Position numbers and translations under genes: made by a program. This document shows positions 15,710-24,329 of a stretch of 64,000 nt of DNA, one piece after another. The notes under the pieces are model-generated. The model had not been told where the DNA came from. It worked only from the letters and a program-made list of their open reading frames with translations, and searched no databases. Every line of letters starts with the position of its first letter. Position 1 is the stretch's first letter. The DNA is taken from the NCBI GenBank assembly GCA_045646845.1, contig JAZRLO010000026.1, forward strand, positions 62,001 through 126,000. Reading direction: 5' to 3'. Source of the stretch: HGM04593 sp045646845. GTDB lineage: Bacteria > Bacteroidota > Bacteroidia > Bacteroidales > Bacteroidaceae.

Positions 15710-18700
15710 TTATTTTTTCTCGACAGAAACCTTTATTGATGTTCCGTCAAGTTCAATGGTTTCACCTGAAACAAGTGAAGAGTCAACAACTATGGAATCG
15801 GCAAGAACCTGATTGCATATATACTCACGGAACTGTTCTACCGCAGCATCGCTTGCTTCATCCGAAGAGAGAGTCACGGCAATGCGGTCGGTGATTTCGA
15901 AACCGCTCTCCTTGCGGATTGCCTGAATCTTCTTGACAATTTCGCGTGCGATTCCTTCGCGCTTCAGTTCATCCGTAACCTCCACATCAAGTGCCACGGT
16001 CAATGCGCCCTCGTTAGCAACAGTCCAGCCGGGAACATCCTCGCTGAATATTTCAACATCGGCAAGTTCTATCACCGCATCCGTACCCTCTACCTGAAGC
16101 GTTATATTTCCGTTTCTCTCAAGCTCGGCAATCTGCTCCTGAGACATCTCCGTAACGGCCGCATTCACGCTCTTCATGAGTTTTCCGAATTTCTTTCCGA
16201 GAGTGCGGAAATTACACTTGATCTTCTTTACAAGAATGCCGTCACCCTCCACAAAGACAAGTTCCTTGACATTTACCTCGCTGAGGATAATCTGCTTCAC
16301 AGCCTCAAGGCGCGATTTCATAACCTCGTCCGCAGCCGGTATCGCAATCTTCTGCAAAGGCTGACGCACGATTATAGCCTCCTTCTTTCTCAAGGCAAGA
16401 ACCATTGAAGAAATCTGCTGGGCAAGAGCCATGCGGTACTCAAGTTCGGTATCAACCGATGCTTCATCGCATTCAGGGAACTTCGCCAGATGAACAGAAG
16501 CGGCATCTCTGCGGCCAGTTACCGAAGTAAGGTCCTGATACAGGCGGTCGGCATAGAACGGTGCTATAGGTGCCATAAGGCGCGCCACAGTCTCAAGGCA
16601 CTTGTAGAGAGTCTGATATGCCGACAACTTGTCAGTGCTCATCTCTGAACCCCAGAAACGTTTGCGGCTCAGGCGCACGAACCAGTTGCTGACATTGTCA
16701 ATAACGAATTCCTGGATGAGACGGCCGGCCTTTGTAGGCTCGTAGTCGTTCAGGCTGGCATTGACGTTCTTTACAAGAGTATTGAGTGCGGAAAGTATCC
16801 ATCGGTCAAGCTCCGGACGCTCGTTCAAAGGAAGTTCGGGTTCCTCGAATGTAAAGCCGTCAACATTGGCATACATTGTAAAGAAGCTGTATGTCTGATA
16901 CAGTTTTCCGAAGAATGAACGGGTAACCTCTTTGACACCCTCCTCATTGAAGCGGAGGTTATCCCAGGGAGCGGAGTTGGTTATCATGTACCAGCGAAGC
17001 GCATCGCTGCCGTAAGTTTCTATTGTATTGAACGGGTCAACGGCATTGCCGAGACGCTTTGACATCTTGTCGCCGTTCTTGTCGAGGACAAGACCGTTGG
17101 AGATGACAGTCTTGAACGCCACATTATCGAACACCATAGTTCCGATAGCATGCAACGTATAGAACCATCCACGTGTTTGGTCAACACCCTCTGCAATGAA
17201 ATCTGCAGGATAAACCGTGCGGTTGTCAAGAATCTCCTTGTTCTCGAACGGATAGTGTATCTGAGCATACGGCATGGCACCAGAATCGAACCATACGTCA
17301 ATGAGGTCCAGTTCGCGTGTCATCACCTTGCCTGTAGGCGACACAAGTTTGATGTCATCGACATAAGGACGGTGAAGATCTATCTTGTCATAATTCTCCT
17401 TGCTGTAATCACCCGGAACGAAACCCTTGTCTTTATAAGGATTGTTTGCCATGACACCTGCGGCCACAGCCTTTTCAATTTCGTTATAAAGTTCCTCTAT
17501 TGAACCGATGCAGAGCTGTTCGCCATCCTCGCTTGTCCAGATCGGCAACGGTGTACCCCAATAACGGCTACGGCTCAAGTTCCAGTCATTAAGATTCTCG
17601 AGCCACTTGCCGAAACGGCCTGTACCGGTAGATTCAGGCTTCCATGTGATGGTCTTGTTCAACTCGCTCATGCGCTCCTTCATCTGTGAGGCGCGTACAA
17701 ACCAGCTGTCAAGGGGATAGTAGAGAACCGGTTTGTCGGTTCGCCAGCAGTGAGGATAGTTATGGACGTGCTTCTCTATCTTGAAAGCCACACCGCCCTG
17801 CTTCATCACCATACAGAGAACTATATCGAGCGTTTCGGCCTTTGCGGCAGCCTTGTCATCGAAACGGCCGTCAACTGTATATTGAGGATCGTAAGCATTC
17901 TTTACATACGCACCGGCAAACTTAGGATAGAGCTCCATATTGACATAATTCTTCACGAAATCGTCATCGAGTTCGTCTATCGCCCAGAACTTTCCAGTGA
18001 AGTCAACCATCGGACGTGTCTCGCCCTTCTTGTTCACCATAAAGAGCGAAGGTATGCCTGCGGCCTTTGCCACAAAGGCATCATCGGCACCGAATGTAGG
18101 TGCGATGTGGACTATACCGGTACCGTCCTCAGTTGTAACGTAGTCACCGGGGATTACGCGGAAAGCATCGGCCGAAGCGTCAACTATAGCATCACCATCC
18201 TTGGCAACGGGCTTCACCCAAGGGAAGAGCTGTGCATAATGCATGCCTACAAGATCGGCACCCTTATACTCGGCAATGACACGGTACGGAACCACTTTGT
18301 CACCGGCATTGTACTCCTCGAGAGGCAGTTCTGCACCTGCAGGATTGAAATGTGCCGCCAAAAGGGCTTTAGCCAGAACCACGGTAATAGGTTCTGCAGT
18401 ATAGCTGTTGTATGTCTTTACTGCAACATAGTCTATCTTGGGGCCTACACAAAGCGCGGTGTTTGACGGGAGCGTCCATGGAGTAGTTGTCCATGCAATG
18501 AAATAGGGAGTACCCCACTCCGTCATTTCGGGTTTGGGATCGAGCATACGGAACTGTGCAACGGCTGTAGTATCCTTCACGTCACGGTAGCAACCGGGCT
18601 GATTGAGCTCGTGCGAACTGAGGCCTGTACCGGCAGCCGGAGAATAGGGCTGTATTGTATAGCCCTTGTAAAGCAGTCCCTTATTGAAGAGTTGCTTGAG

Positions 18701-19192
18701 CAACCACCAGAGCGACTCAATATAGCTGTTTTCGTATGTTATGTAAGGGTTCTCAAGATCGACCCAATAACCCATCTTGCGTGTAAGGTCAGTCCACTCG
18801 CGTGTATATTTCATGACCTCCTCGCGGCAGTTTCGGTTATAGTCATCGACTGAGATTTTCTTACCGATATCCTCTTTGGTAATATTGAGTTTCTTCTCCA
18901 CACCGAGCTCTACGGGCAGACCATGGGTATCCCAACCGGCCTTACGCTTCACCTGAAAGCCTTTCATTGTCTTGAAGCGACAGAAAGTATCCTTGATGCT
19001 TCGCGCCATAACGTGGTGAATGCCCGGCATTCCGTTTGCAGAAGGAGGACCCTCGAAGAAAACGAAAGAAGGAGCACCCTCGCGCTCGGTCATACTCTTC
19101 GAGAAGAGATCATTTTCTTCCCATTCACTAAGAACCTCCTTGTTTATCTGAGGTAGGTTCAGCTGGTTATATACCGGAAATTTCTTTTTCAT
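15710..19192 (-). CDS. ileS: Isoleucyl-tRNA synthetase
   Basis: A class I synthetase charging tRNA-Ile. The long connective-peptide editing domain is intact (threonine-rich AWTTTPWTLPSNTALCV). The HIGH equivalent is GIHHVMAR, and KMSKS appears as GDKMSKRLGNAVDP near residue 716. Phrases such as TREWTDLTRKMGYWVDLENPYITYENSYIESLWW are of the longer, eukaryote-like IleRS type; no C-terminal zinc motif is visible. That class tends to be less sensitive to mupirocin, an inference here. The first Met (MIQTDT) is possible, but MKKKFPVYNQLNLP fits the family and leaves a 39-base leader from the promoter. It heads the ileS-dksA-lspA-DUF4296 operon. Confidence 0.95.
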   Translation of the reverse strand: MKKKFPVYNQLNLPQINKEVLSEWEENDLFSKSMTEREGAPSFVFFEGPPSANGMPGIHHVMARSIKDTFCRFKTMKGFQVKRKAGWDTHGLPVELGVEKKLNITKEDIGKKISVDDYNRNCREEVMKYTREWTDLTRKMGYWVDLENPYITYENSYIESLWWLLKQLFNKGLLYKGYTIQPYSPAAGTGLSSHELNQPGCYRDVKDTTAVAQFRMLDPKPEMTEWGTPYFIAWTTTPWTLPSNTALCVGPKIDYVAVKTYNSYTAEPITVVLAKALLAAHFNPAGAELPLEEYNAGDKVVPYRVIAEYKGADLVGMHYAQLFPWVKPVAKDGDAIVDASADAFRVIPGDYVTTEDGTGIVHIAPTFGADDAFVAKAAGIPSLFMVNKKGETRPMVDFTGKFWAIDELDDDFVKNYVNMELYPKFAGAYVKNAYDPQYTVDGRFDDKAAAKAETLDIVLCMVMKQGGVAFKIEKHVHNYPHCWRTDKPVLYYPLDSWFVRASQMKERMSELNKTITWKPESTGTGRFGKWLENLNDWNLSRSRYWGTPLPIWTSEDGEQLCIGSIEELYNEIEKAVAAGVMANNPYKDKGFVPGDYSKENYDKIDLHRPYVDDIKLVSPTGKVMTRELDLIDVWFDSGAMPYAQIHYPFENKEILDNRTVYPADFIAEGVDQTRGWFYTLHAIGTMVFDNVAFKTVISNGLVLDKNGDKMSKRLGNAVDPFNTIETYGSDALRWYMITNSAPWDNLRFNEEGVKEVTRSFFGKLYQTYSFFTMYANVDGFTFEEPELPLNERPELDRWILSALNTLVKNVNASLNDYEPTKAGRLIQEFVIDNVSNWFVRLSRKRFWGSEMSTDKLSAYQTLYKCLETVARLMAPIAPFYADRLYQDLTSVTGRRDAASVHLAKFPECDEASVDTELEYRMALAQQISSMVLALRKKEAIIVRQPLQKIAIPAADEVMKSRLEAVKQIILSEVNVKELVFVEGDGILVKKIKCNFRTLGKKFGKLMKSVNAAVTEMSQEQIAELERNGNITLQVEGTDAVIELADVEIFSEDVPGWTVANEGALTVALDVEVTDELKREGIAREIVKKIQAIRKESGFEITDRIAVTLSSDEASDAAVEQFREYICNQVLADSIVVDSSLVSGETIELDGTSIKVSVEKK

Positions 19193-19237
19193 CGTATCTG
19201 TTTGTATCAATCTTACACCTATGATTATTTAATCTCG

Positions 19238-19245
19238 CAAAGATA
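19238..19245 (-). promoter_or_regulatory. ileS promoter -7 box TATCTTTG
   Basis: The complement of 19238-19245 is TATCTTTG. A TTG (complement of 19266-19268) lies 20 bases upstream. The leader is too short for a T-box. Confidence 0.7.
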
Positions 19246-19355
19246 CCTAAAAAAATCGGTAAATACAAAGAATAAAACACAGAATGACACCATTGACAGC
19301 GAAACCTCAAACAACAAGCCACACATTTCCGACTATGTGAGATATACAAAAAGCT

Positions 19356-19386
19356 GCGGGTGACCGCCAAAAAACAGGTCACCCGC
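19356..19386 (-). terminator. Terminator of the SEDS/kinase operon
   Basis: GCGGGTGACC (19356-19365) pairs with GGTCACCCGC (19377-19386). On the minus strand it is preceded by TATAAA and followed by CAGCTTTTTG. A smaller 8-bp hairpin GACCGATT/AATCGGTC lies at 19460-19478, nearer the PP2C stop. Confidence 0.75.
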
Positions 19387-19508
19387 TTTATATAGTAAAT
19401 TGAAGAAACAGTTTTGGGGAAGCTTCCCAGTCAAGCACCCTTACGCCATTGCACCCTACGACCGATTACAAATCGGTCTCACCCATAAAGATAAAAAGGT
19501 GAGGCATA

Positions 19509-20696
19509 CTACTGCAAACCGAGTTCAGCACTCTCTGGTACATCTTCAACAGGCTCAGGATCCGAATCACCCGAAGAAGCAATACGCGGCAGATTGTCAT
19601 TCAGAAGCCCCAGAGTGTCCGTTTCCAAACCCTCCTGCGATGTCAAACTGTCATTTTCAACATTTACTTCGGGAGCCATGGGAGCAACATGTACAGGTTC
19701 ATCACCACCTGTCAGTTTATCGAAATGCATACCCACAAAGAATACTGCAGCAAGCACTGCTACAGAGAGCAGAGAAAGAAGTATTATTCGGTATCTCTTG
19801 AAAAACGGTTTCTTATCAAGAGGTTCTACACCCTCCTCAACAACCACATTGTCGAACGTATTCTGTCCGCAGCACTCTTCGTCCACACTTACCACCTCTG
19901 CGTCACCGGACACTCCGAGCAACCCGTCATCATCGGCACAATACTCCACAAGCACCACCGTCACATTATCGCGTCCGCCTGCCGCATTTGCTGCTGCAAT
20001 AAGAGCACTCACCTTCTCCTCGACAGATGTACTGGCGGCAAGAACCGTTGTCATCTCTGCAGATGTAATCATATCACACAAGCCGTCAGAGCAGAGAAGA
20101 AGTGTCGAATTGGGCAACAGAGGGAAAGAATTCACCTCTACATACTCGTCATCGTCCTCAGGAATATACCGTGACCCCACGTCACGGCTTATGATATTGC
20201 GCTGAGGATGATGCATCGCCTCCTCTTCGGTCAAGTCACCAATCTCTTCACGGTAACCGACAAGCGAATGGTCGTGCGAAAGTTTTGTCATTTCACCATC
20301 ACAGTACTGATAAAGCCTGGTATCACCCACATGAGCCATATTTATGTACTGCTCGGCCACATCAACGAGAACAGCTGTGAGAACACAGCTCATCTGGGAA
20401 CGCTCTGCGTCGCTGTTTCTTTCGGCATTGATTCTGTTGTTGGCATGTACTACCGCACGTTTAAGCAGTTCAGCCTTCTCGCCCTCGGTATTCTCCAGAA
20501 GATACTGCTGGATACTGTCCCTTGCAATAGCCGCCGCGACTTCACCGCCCTCGTATCCGCCTACTCCATCAATGGCGACGGCAAGAACATGCTTGTCATC
20601 CCAGATATTACGCACGACGAAAGCATCCTCATTGTTTGTCCGGACCATACCCATATCGGTATTCCCGGCAAAAGTTATTTTTACCGCTTCACTCAT
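19509..20696 (-). CDS. Membrane-anchored PP2C-type Ser/Thr phosphatase
   Basis: The 395-residue protein has a complete PP2C/PPM catalytic domain (about 5-252). Metal-binding and catalytic residues are visible in RTNNEDAF (R19, E23, D24), AIDGVGGYEGG (D43, G44), AHVGDTRLY, CSDGLCD (D204) and GGRDNVTVV (D243). A cytosolic linker, one membrane helix (about 304-323) and a 70-residue acidic extracytoplasmic tail follow. This is the layout of actinobacterial PstP. It should remove phosphate from Ser/Thr residues placed by the operon kinase. It is the last gene of the five-gene operon, 13 bases after the FHA-like gene, and a terminator follows. Confidence 0.92.
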   Translation of the reverse strand: MSEAVKITFAGNTDMGMVRTNNEDAFVVRNIWDDKHVLAVAIDGVGGYEGGEVAAAIARDSIQQYLLENTEGEKAELLKRAVVHANNRINAERNSDAERSQMSCVLTAVLVDVAEQYINMAHVGDTRLYQYCDGEMTKLSHDHSLVGYREEIGDLTEEEAMHHPQRNIISRDVGSRYIPEDDDEYVEVNSFPLLPNSTLLLCSDGLCDMITSAEMTTVLAASTSVEEKVSALIAAANAAGGRDNVTVVLVEYCADDDGLLGVSGDAEVVSVDEECCGQNTFDNVVVEEGVEPLDKKPFFKRYRIILLSLLSVAVLAAVFFVGMHFDKLTGGDEPVHVAPMAPEVNVENDSLTSQEGLETDTLGLLNDNLPRIASSGDSDPEPVEDVPESAELGLQ

Positions 20697-20709
20697 AAAC
20701 GAACTGATT

Positions 20710-21732
20710 TTATATCAATTTCTCGAAATGCACAGTAAGCGCATCGTTGATGAATATTCTTGATTTGTTCGGAATATCAACCCATTCGAGTTCACCCGTA
20801 GATGAAACCCTCATTGTCTTGCCGTTAAGGCGCGCAGACCCGTTCGCGGCCACCTGGAACCTGTTGTCGGATGCAAGATATCTTACCAATACATGCCCGA
20901 CACCAACCTGGTCGCTCTCGACCTTGAATACGGAACGCACCTTGTTGGTTTCAGAATTTCCGGAAATCACAACCTGCTGGTCCTTCATAGTATAACGATA
21001 TGTCTTGCCGTCCTTCTGATAGGTCAATGTTGCATATCCGGGAGCCTCAGTTTCACTTGGCAACATAGGCACGACGGTGGAAGCTGCACCATTTGGCATC
21101 GAAGGCGAGATTGTTGTCATATCCGCAAGGTATCTCATGTCAAATTTGAATTTAAACACGCCTTCGGCAAGCATATCCACACCGACCAGCGTCTTTATAT
21201 TAAGATTTGCAGTACCCTGAACATTGGAATTCAGACAACATATTGAGACATTCACATTGTTTTCAACACTCACGTTCGATGCACTGACCTCGCTCTCATC
21301 CTTTGAAAGAAGAGATGCCGCTATGGCCGGATTCCCGGGCTCTATCTCAAGGACATCACCGTTATCAAGCTGAAGGGAATCAACCAGTGTCGGAGAGAAC
21401 TGGAAGAACCAATAATTTGCAGCATTGGTAAACTCCGGATATTCATCGCTTCTCCGCTTTATTATACGATAAAAATTCGCGACAATCTCAGGCAGGACAA
21501 GATGCAGCGTCTCCTTGCGGGAATTATAGTCATTCCTGTGCATCAGCACATTGAACGACATTGGATATATCATTCTGTTACCTACAGACTCGCGGTCAAT
21601 ATAATCCTCAAACACAGCAGAAATCTTGTCCATAAGACCCTGACTGGTAATTCCACGCTTACCGACTGTTTTATTGTCAGCTTTTTTGCCATCCTTGTTC
21701 TTGATGACAAATATTGATTTCAAAAAGCCCAT
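20710..21732 (-). CDS. FhaA-like protein with a degenerate FHA domain
   Basis: The frame is open from 21810, but MGFLKSIFVIKNK at 21732 matches the opening of the neighbouring FHA protein (MGKSFLDSF) and is preferred, giving 340 residues. The N-terminal region (about 20-110, with GLMDKISAVFEDYID and SFNVLMHRNDYN) recalls the helical N-domain of FhaA, which is a tentative reading. The middle (about 110-240) is a beta-rich stretch of unknown kind. The last 110 residues have FHA-like strands ending LNGKTMR, WVDIPNKSRIFIN and LTVHFEK, but the phosphothreonine-binding SRxH motif is absent. It probably acts as an adaptor rather than a phosphopeptide reader. It lies between the intact FHA gene and the phosphatase gene. 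Confidence 0.6.
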   Translation of the reverse strand: MGFLKSIFVIKNKDGKKADNKTVGKRGITSQGLMDKISAVFEDYIDRESVGNRMIYPMSFNVLMHRNDYNSRKETLHLVLPEIVANFYRIIKRRSDEYPEFTNAANYWFFQFSPTLVDSLQLDNGDVLEIEPGNPAIAASLLSKDESEVSASNVSVENNVNVSICCLNSNVQGTANLNIKTLVGVDMLAEGVFKFKFDMRYLADMTTISPSMPNGAASTVVPMLPSETEAPGYATLTYQKDGKTYRYTMKDQQVVISGNSETNKVRSVFKVESDQVGVGHVLVRYLASDNRFQVAANGSARLNGKTMRVSSTGELEWVDIPNKSRIFINDALTVHFEKLI

Positions 21733-21860
21733 ATGTACTTGGAAGCTGTTTAAATTTCTTATATAAATATTCCAAAGCTGCATAACTCCTTGCTTCGATT
21801 TGTTTATCAAACAATCGCGAAAAAATTTCAGACAGCTTTTTTATTAAAACATCAGAAAAA

Positions 21861-22958
21861 TCAGATGACCTCAAATTTGAGAAGAACGCTCTTGCTCAGT
21901 TCAATGATATCACCGTCCATTAAAGGTTCTGGCAACAGGGGATTATCCATTTCCAGTTTCTGGTTCACACCCCTCAATATACGGGTTCTTTTCTTTGCAA
22001 GCCGTGTTCCTTTCGAATCGACACAAAGACAGAAACCGTATTTTTCGAGAAAGCTTATATGCGCATGTGACCTGCTGACATACTTGTTGAATTCAAAAGC
22101 CGGCGATGCCGGATCGTTGCTTATCACAATATGATTCTCACGGACCAATCCGTCATCCATTTTCACAAACTGACCGGCACCTATATTGTACGCCTTCTCT
22201 CTTTTATTCAGCAATTCTACGGAATCAAGAAGATACTCCTTTGCCGCAAGTTCACCCTGTCCCATATAAACCGAAATTCTCGCACGATGCGAAACAATAA
22301 CCGCACCTACCCTTCTTATATCGACAAAAAGATTGGAAAATATCTGCGTATATGCAACACCGGCTGTTGAAGAGAGAAACTTCACATCCACAGCCTTGAA
22401 AACAAAACCATCCTGTACGTTCAAGTCGGTCATGAGCCTGTTCTTGAACTCAGCATTGCCTATATTATGAAACAGCAAACTGTCGGCTACCCAGACAACG
22501 AGTTCCTCTTTGCTGAAATCGACGAATTTTCCTTTATAAGAAGAGCGTATCTTGTTACGGATTGCATCTATGACCTTATCTTCGGCCTGAATACTGTTGT
22601 CAGCATCGAATTCTTTTACCGGCTGCGAGGCTACAGGTACTTTGACAGGCGATAGGACTTGCGGTGCCACAGGTTCAGGCGCTGGTTTATCGGCAGGCTC
22701 CTGTGCAGGTACCGGAGCAGGTACCACAACAGGTTCAGGCGCCGGTTTATCGGCAGACTCCTGTGCAGGTGCCGGAGCAGGTACCACAACAGGTTCCGGC
22801 GTCGGTTTATCGGCAGGCTCCGGTGCAGGTGCCGGAGCAGGTACCACAATAGGTTCAGGCGTCGGTTTATCGGCAGGCTCTGGTGCAGGCTGTTCTTTTT
22901 TCTTGCCAAAAACAAAATTGGCAAAGGAATCCAAGAATGATTTTCCCATATCAAACAT
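21861..22958 (-). CDS. FHA-domain protein with proline-rich repeats
   Basis: The 365-residue cytosolic protein starts with a short segment (MFDMGKSFLDSF; the second Met is equally possible). About 3.5 copies of a 20-residue repeat APEPADKPTPEPVVVPAPAP follow (about 24-97), then a globular helical/beta region (120-250) and a C-terminal FHA domain (about 255-365). The FHA domain keeps the phosphothreonine-binding motif SRSH (295-298) and ends DGDIIELSKSVLLKFE. FHA domains bind phosphothreonine, so the protein is a likely target or reader of the kinase encoded five bases upstream. The Pro-Glu repeats should form an extended spacer. Confidence 0.85.
   Translation of the reverse strand: MFDMGKSFLDSFANFVFGKKKEQPAPEPADKPTPEPIVVPAPAPAPEPADKPTPEPVVVPAPAPAQESADKPAPEPVVVPAPVPAQEPADKPAPEPVAPQVLSPVKVPVASQPVKEFDADNSIQAEDKVIDAIRNKIRSSYKGKFVDFSKEELVVWVADSLLFHNIGNAEFKNRLMTDLNVQDGFVFKAVDVKFLSSTAGVAYTQIFSNLFVDIRRVGAVIVSHRARISVYMGQGELAAKEYLLDSVELLNKREKAYNIGAGQFVKMDDGLVRENHIVISNDPASPAFEFNKYVSRSHAHISFLEKYGFCLCVDSKGTRLAKKRTRILRGVNQKLEMDNPLLPEPLMDGDIIELSKSVLLKFEVI
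22672..22890. repeat. 60-base tandem repeat (about 3.6 copies) in the FHA gene
   Basis: Units start with GGTTC(A/C)GGCG at 22672, 22732, 22792 and 22852 and keep a 60-base period. They encode the Pro-rich linker and differ by a few substitutions, so the array could change length without breaking the frame. Confidence 0.9.
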
Positions 22959-22963
22959 CTATT

Positions 22964-24262
22964 TTATATTAATATGAAGGTTGCCAATGTCGCAAACAAC
23001 AGCAATGCCGAAACAATGACTGTTGTCAAATTCCTTTTGGCAAGTTTCTTTATCTCGTTGTTCAACAAATTGTTCTCTTTTTCAAGAATATTCATTTTAG
23101 CCTCTGAATCATAGCTTTGATGTCCCGAAGAACTATCAGAAAGACTGCGGAGCTCTTTAATACGTTTTTCGGCATCCGCCAACTTTGCTTTCAGCTCATC
23201 AGCCTCCGCATTCAGGCTTATGTTTGCAGTTTCAAGATAAGCCGCCCGGTCCGATTTGGCCATTGACTCCTTGGCGTAATTATAAAGCTCTTTTGCAGTG
23301 GCGAATCTATTTTCGGGTTTCTTCTCAAGGCAACGCATTATGAGCGATTCAAGCCAATCGGGATAATCCTTTTTATATACCTGACCCGGATATCTGTTTT
23401 CGAAAGCCTTCTTACGCAAATCGAATATGGGCTCCGGCTTATCCTCTTTATGCGACTTACTCAACAGATACTCTGCCTCAACAGTGTTGGAGCGTTGCTT
23501 ATCGAACTGGAAGGGAACCCGGCCCGCAAGCATCTCATAAAGTACGATACCGAAGCTGTATATATCGGACTGCGTGGAGAGGTTTGTATCACCGTCCCAT
23601 TTCTCAGGGGCCTTGAACTCAGGAGCACCATTATGTCTGCGGCTGCTCCTCACCACGCTGTCTCCTTCAATGGAGAGTCCGAAATCGAGCAACACGAAAC
23701 GGCCCTCACAATTACGCATGATGTTGCCCGAATGGATATCATTGTGTATCACGCGGTATTTGTTTATAAGACGGGCTTTGATTTCATCATTCATCAACAC
23801 TTTGCTGCCGTCCTCGGGATCATCCTTCAGGTCATCCTCCTCGCGGTCCATACAATACTTGTATATATCCTCATGGCAATATGCCAGGGCACTGCCTATC
23901 TCCTCGACCAATTTAACGACCTCGCCCGTCTCGACAAAACCGCCGTTCTCTTCGAGATAATGCACAAGATCGACACCGTTTACATAATCCATCTCAACCA
24001 GAGCCTTCTGCGCACGCAGCAACGGCTGGAAGATATGTACTATATTCGGATGGCATCCGTTGCCGAGACGCAACAGCAGACGGCACTCCTCAAGAAATTT
24101 CTGATATGAGGTGTCACTCTCGCCCTTAGCGATCGTCGCATTCAGCACCCTTATAGCACGGGTATATCCCAAACGGTTATGACGCACTTTATATACGGTA
24201 GCGAAGCCACCCTGACCAAGTTCATCAATAAGCGTATAATCTTCTAAAAAAGTTTCTCCCAT
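22964..24262 (-). CDS. Ser/Thr protein kinase-like protein, C-tail anchored, with atypical active site
   Basis: The 432-residue protein has a kinase domain (about 8-335) with glycine loop GQGGFATV (16-23), catalytic loop HNDIHSGN (173-180), DFG (193-195) and APE (218-220). Two usual lysines are replaced: the beta-3 AxK is AIR (Arg38), and the catalytic-loop Lys is His177. An acidic insertion of about 30 residues precedes the catalytic loop. A coiled coil (about 345-410) leads to a single membrane helix at the extreme C-terminus (412-431), with no PASTA or other outside domain. It may be a weak kinase or a pseudokinase. It follows the SEDS-PBP gene by 67 bases and precedes two FHA-type genes and a phosphatase gene. 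Confidence 0.85.
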   Translation of the reverse strand: MGETFLEDYTLIDELGQGGFATVYKVRHNRLGYTRAIRVLNATIAKGESDTSYQKFLEECRLLLRLGNGCHPNIVHIFQPLLRAQKALVEMDYVNGVDLVHYLEENGGFVETGEVVKLVEEIGSALAYCHEDIYKYCMDREEDDLKDDPEDGSKVLMNDEIKARLINKYRVIHNDIHSGNIMRNCEGRFVLLDFGLSIEGDSVVRSSRRHNGAPEFKAPEKWDGDTNLSTQSDIYSFGIVLYEMLAGRVPFQFDKQRSNTVEAEYLLSKSHKEDKPEPIFDLRKKAFENRYPGQVYKKDYPDWLESLIMRCLEKKPENRFATAKELYNYAKESMAKSDRAAYLETANISLNAEADELKAKLADAEKRIKELRSLSDSSSGHQSYDSEAKMNILEKENNLLNNEIKKLAKRNLTTVIVSALLLFATLATFILI

Positions 24263-24329
24263 AACAATGGTTCTTATATTATTTTATATTCTTATCAGGA
24301 GCCTTCAGCCCCTATCTACACTGTCACGT

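Noticed and set aside
19193..19260. T-box or other leader riboswitch ahead of ileS
   Set aside because: The predicted leader is about 39 bases, too short for a T-box; T-boxes are also not expected in Bacteroidota.
22672..22890. CRISPR-like periodic array in the FHA gene
   Set aside because: The period is continuous with no unique spacers and it encodes an in-frame Pro-Glu linker.
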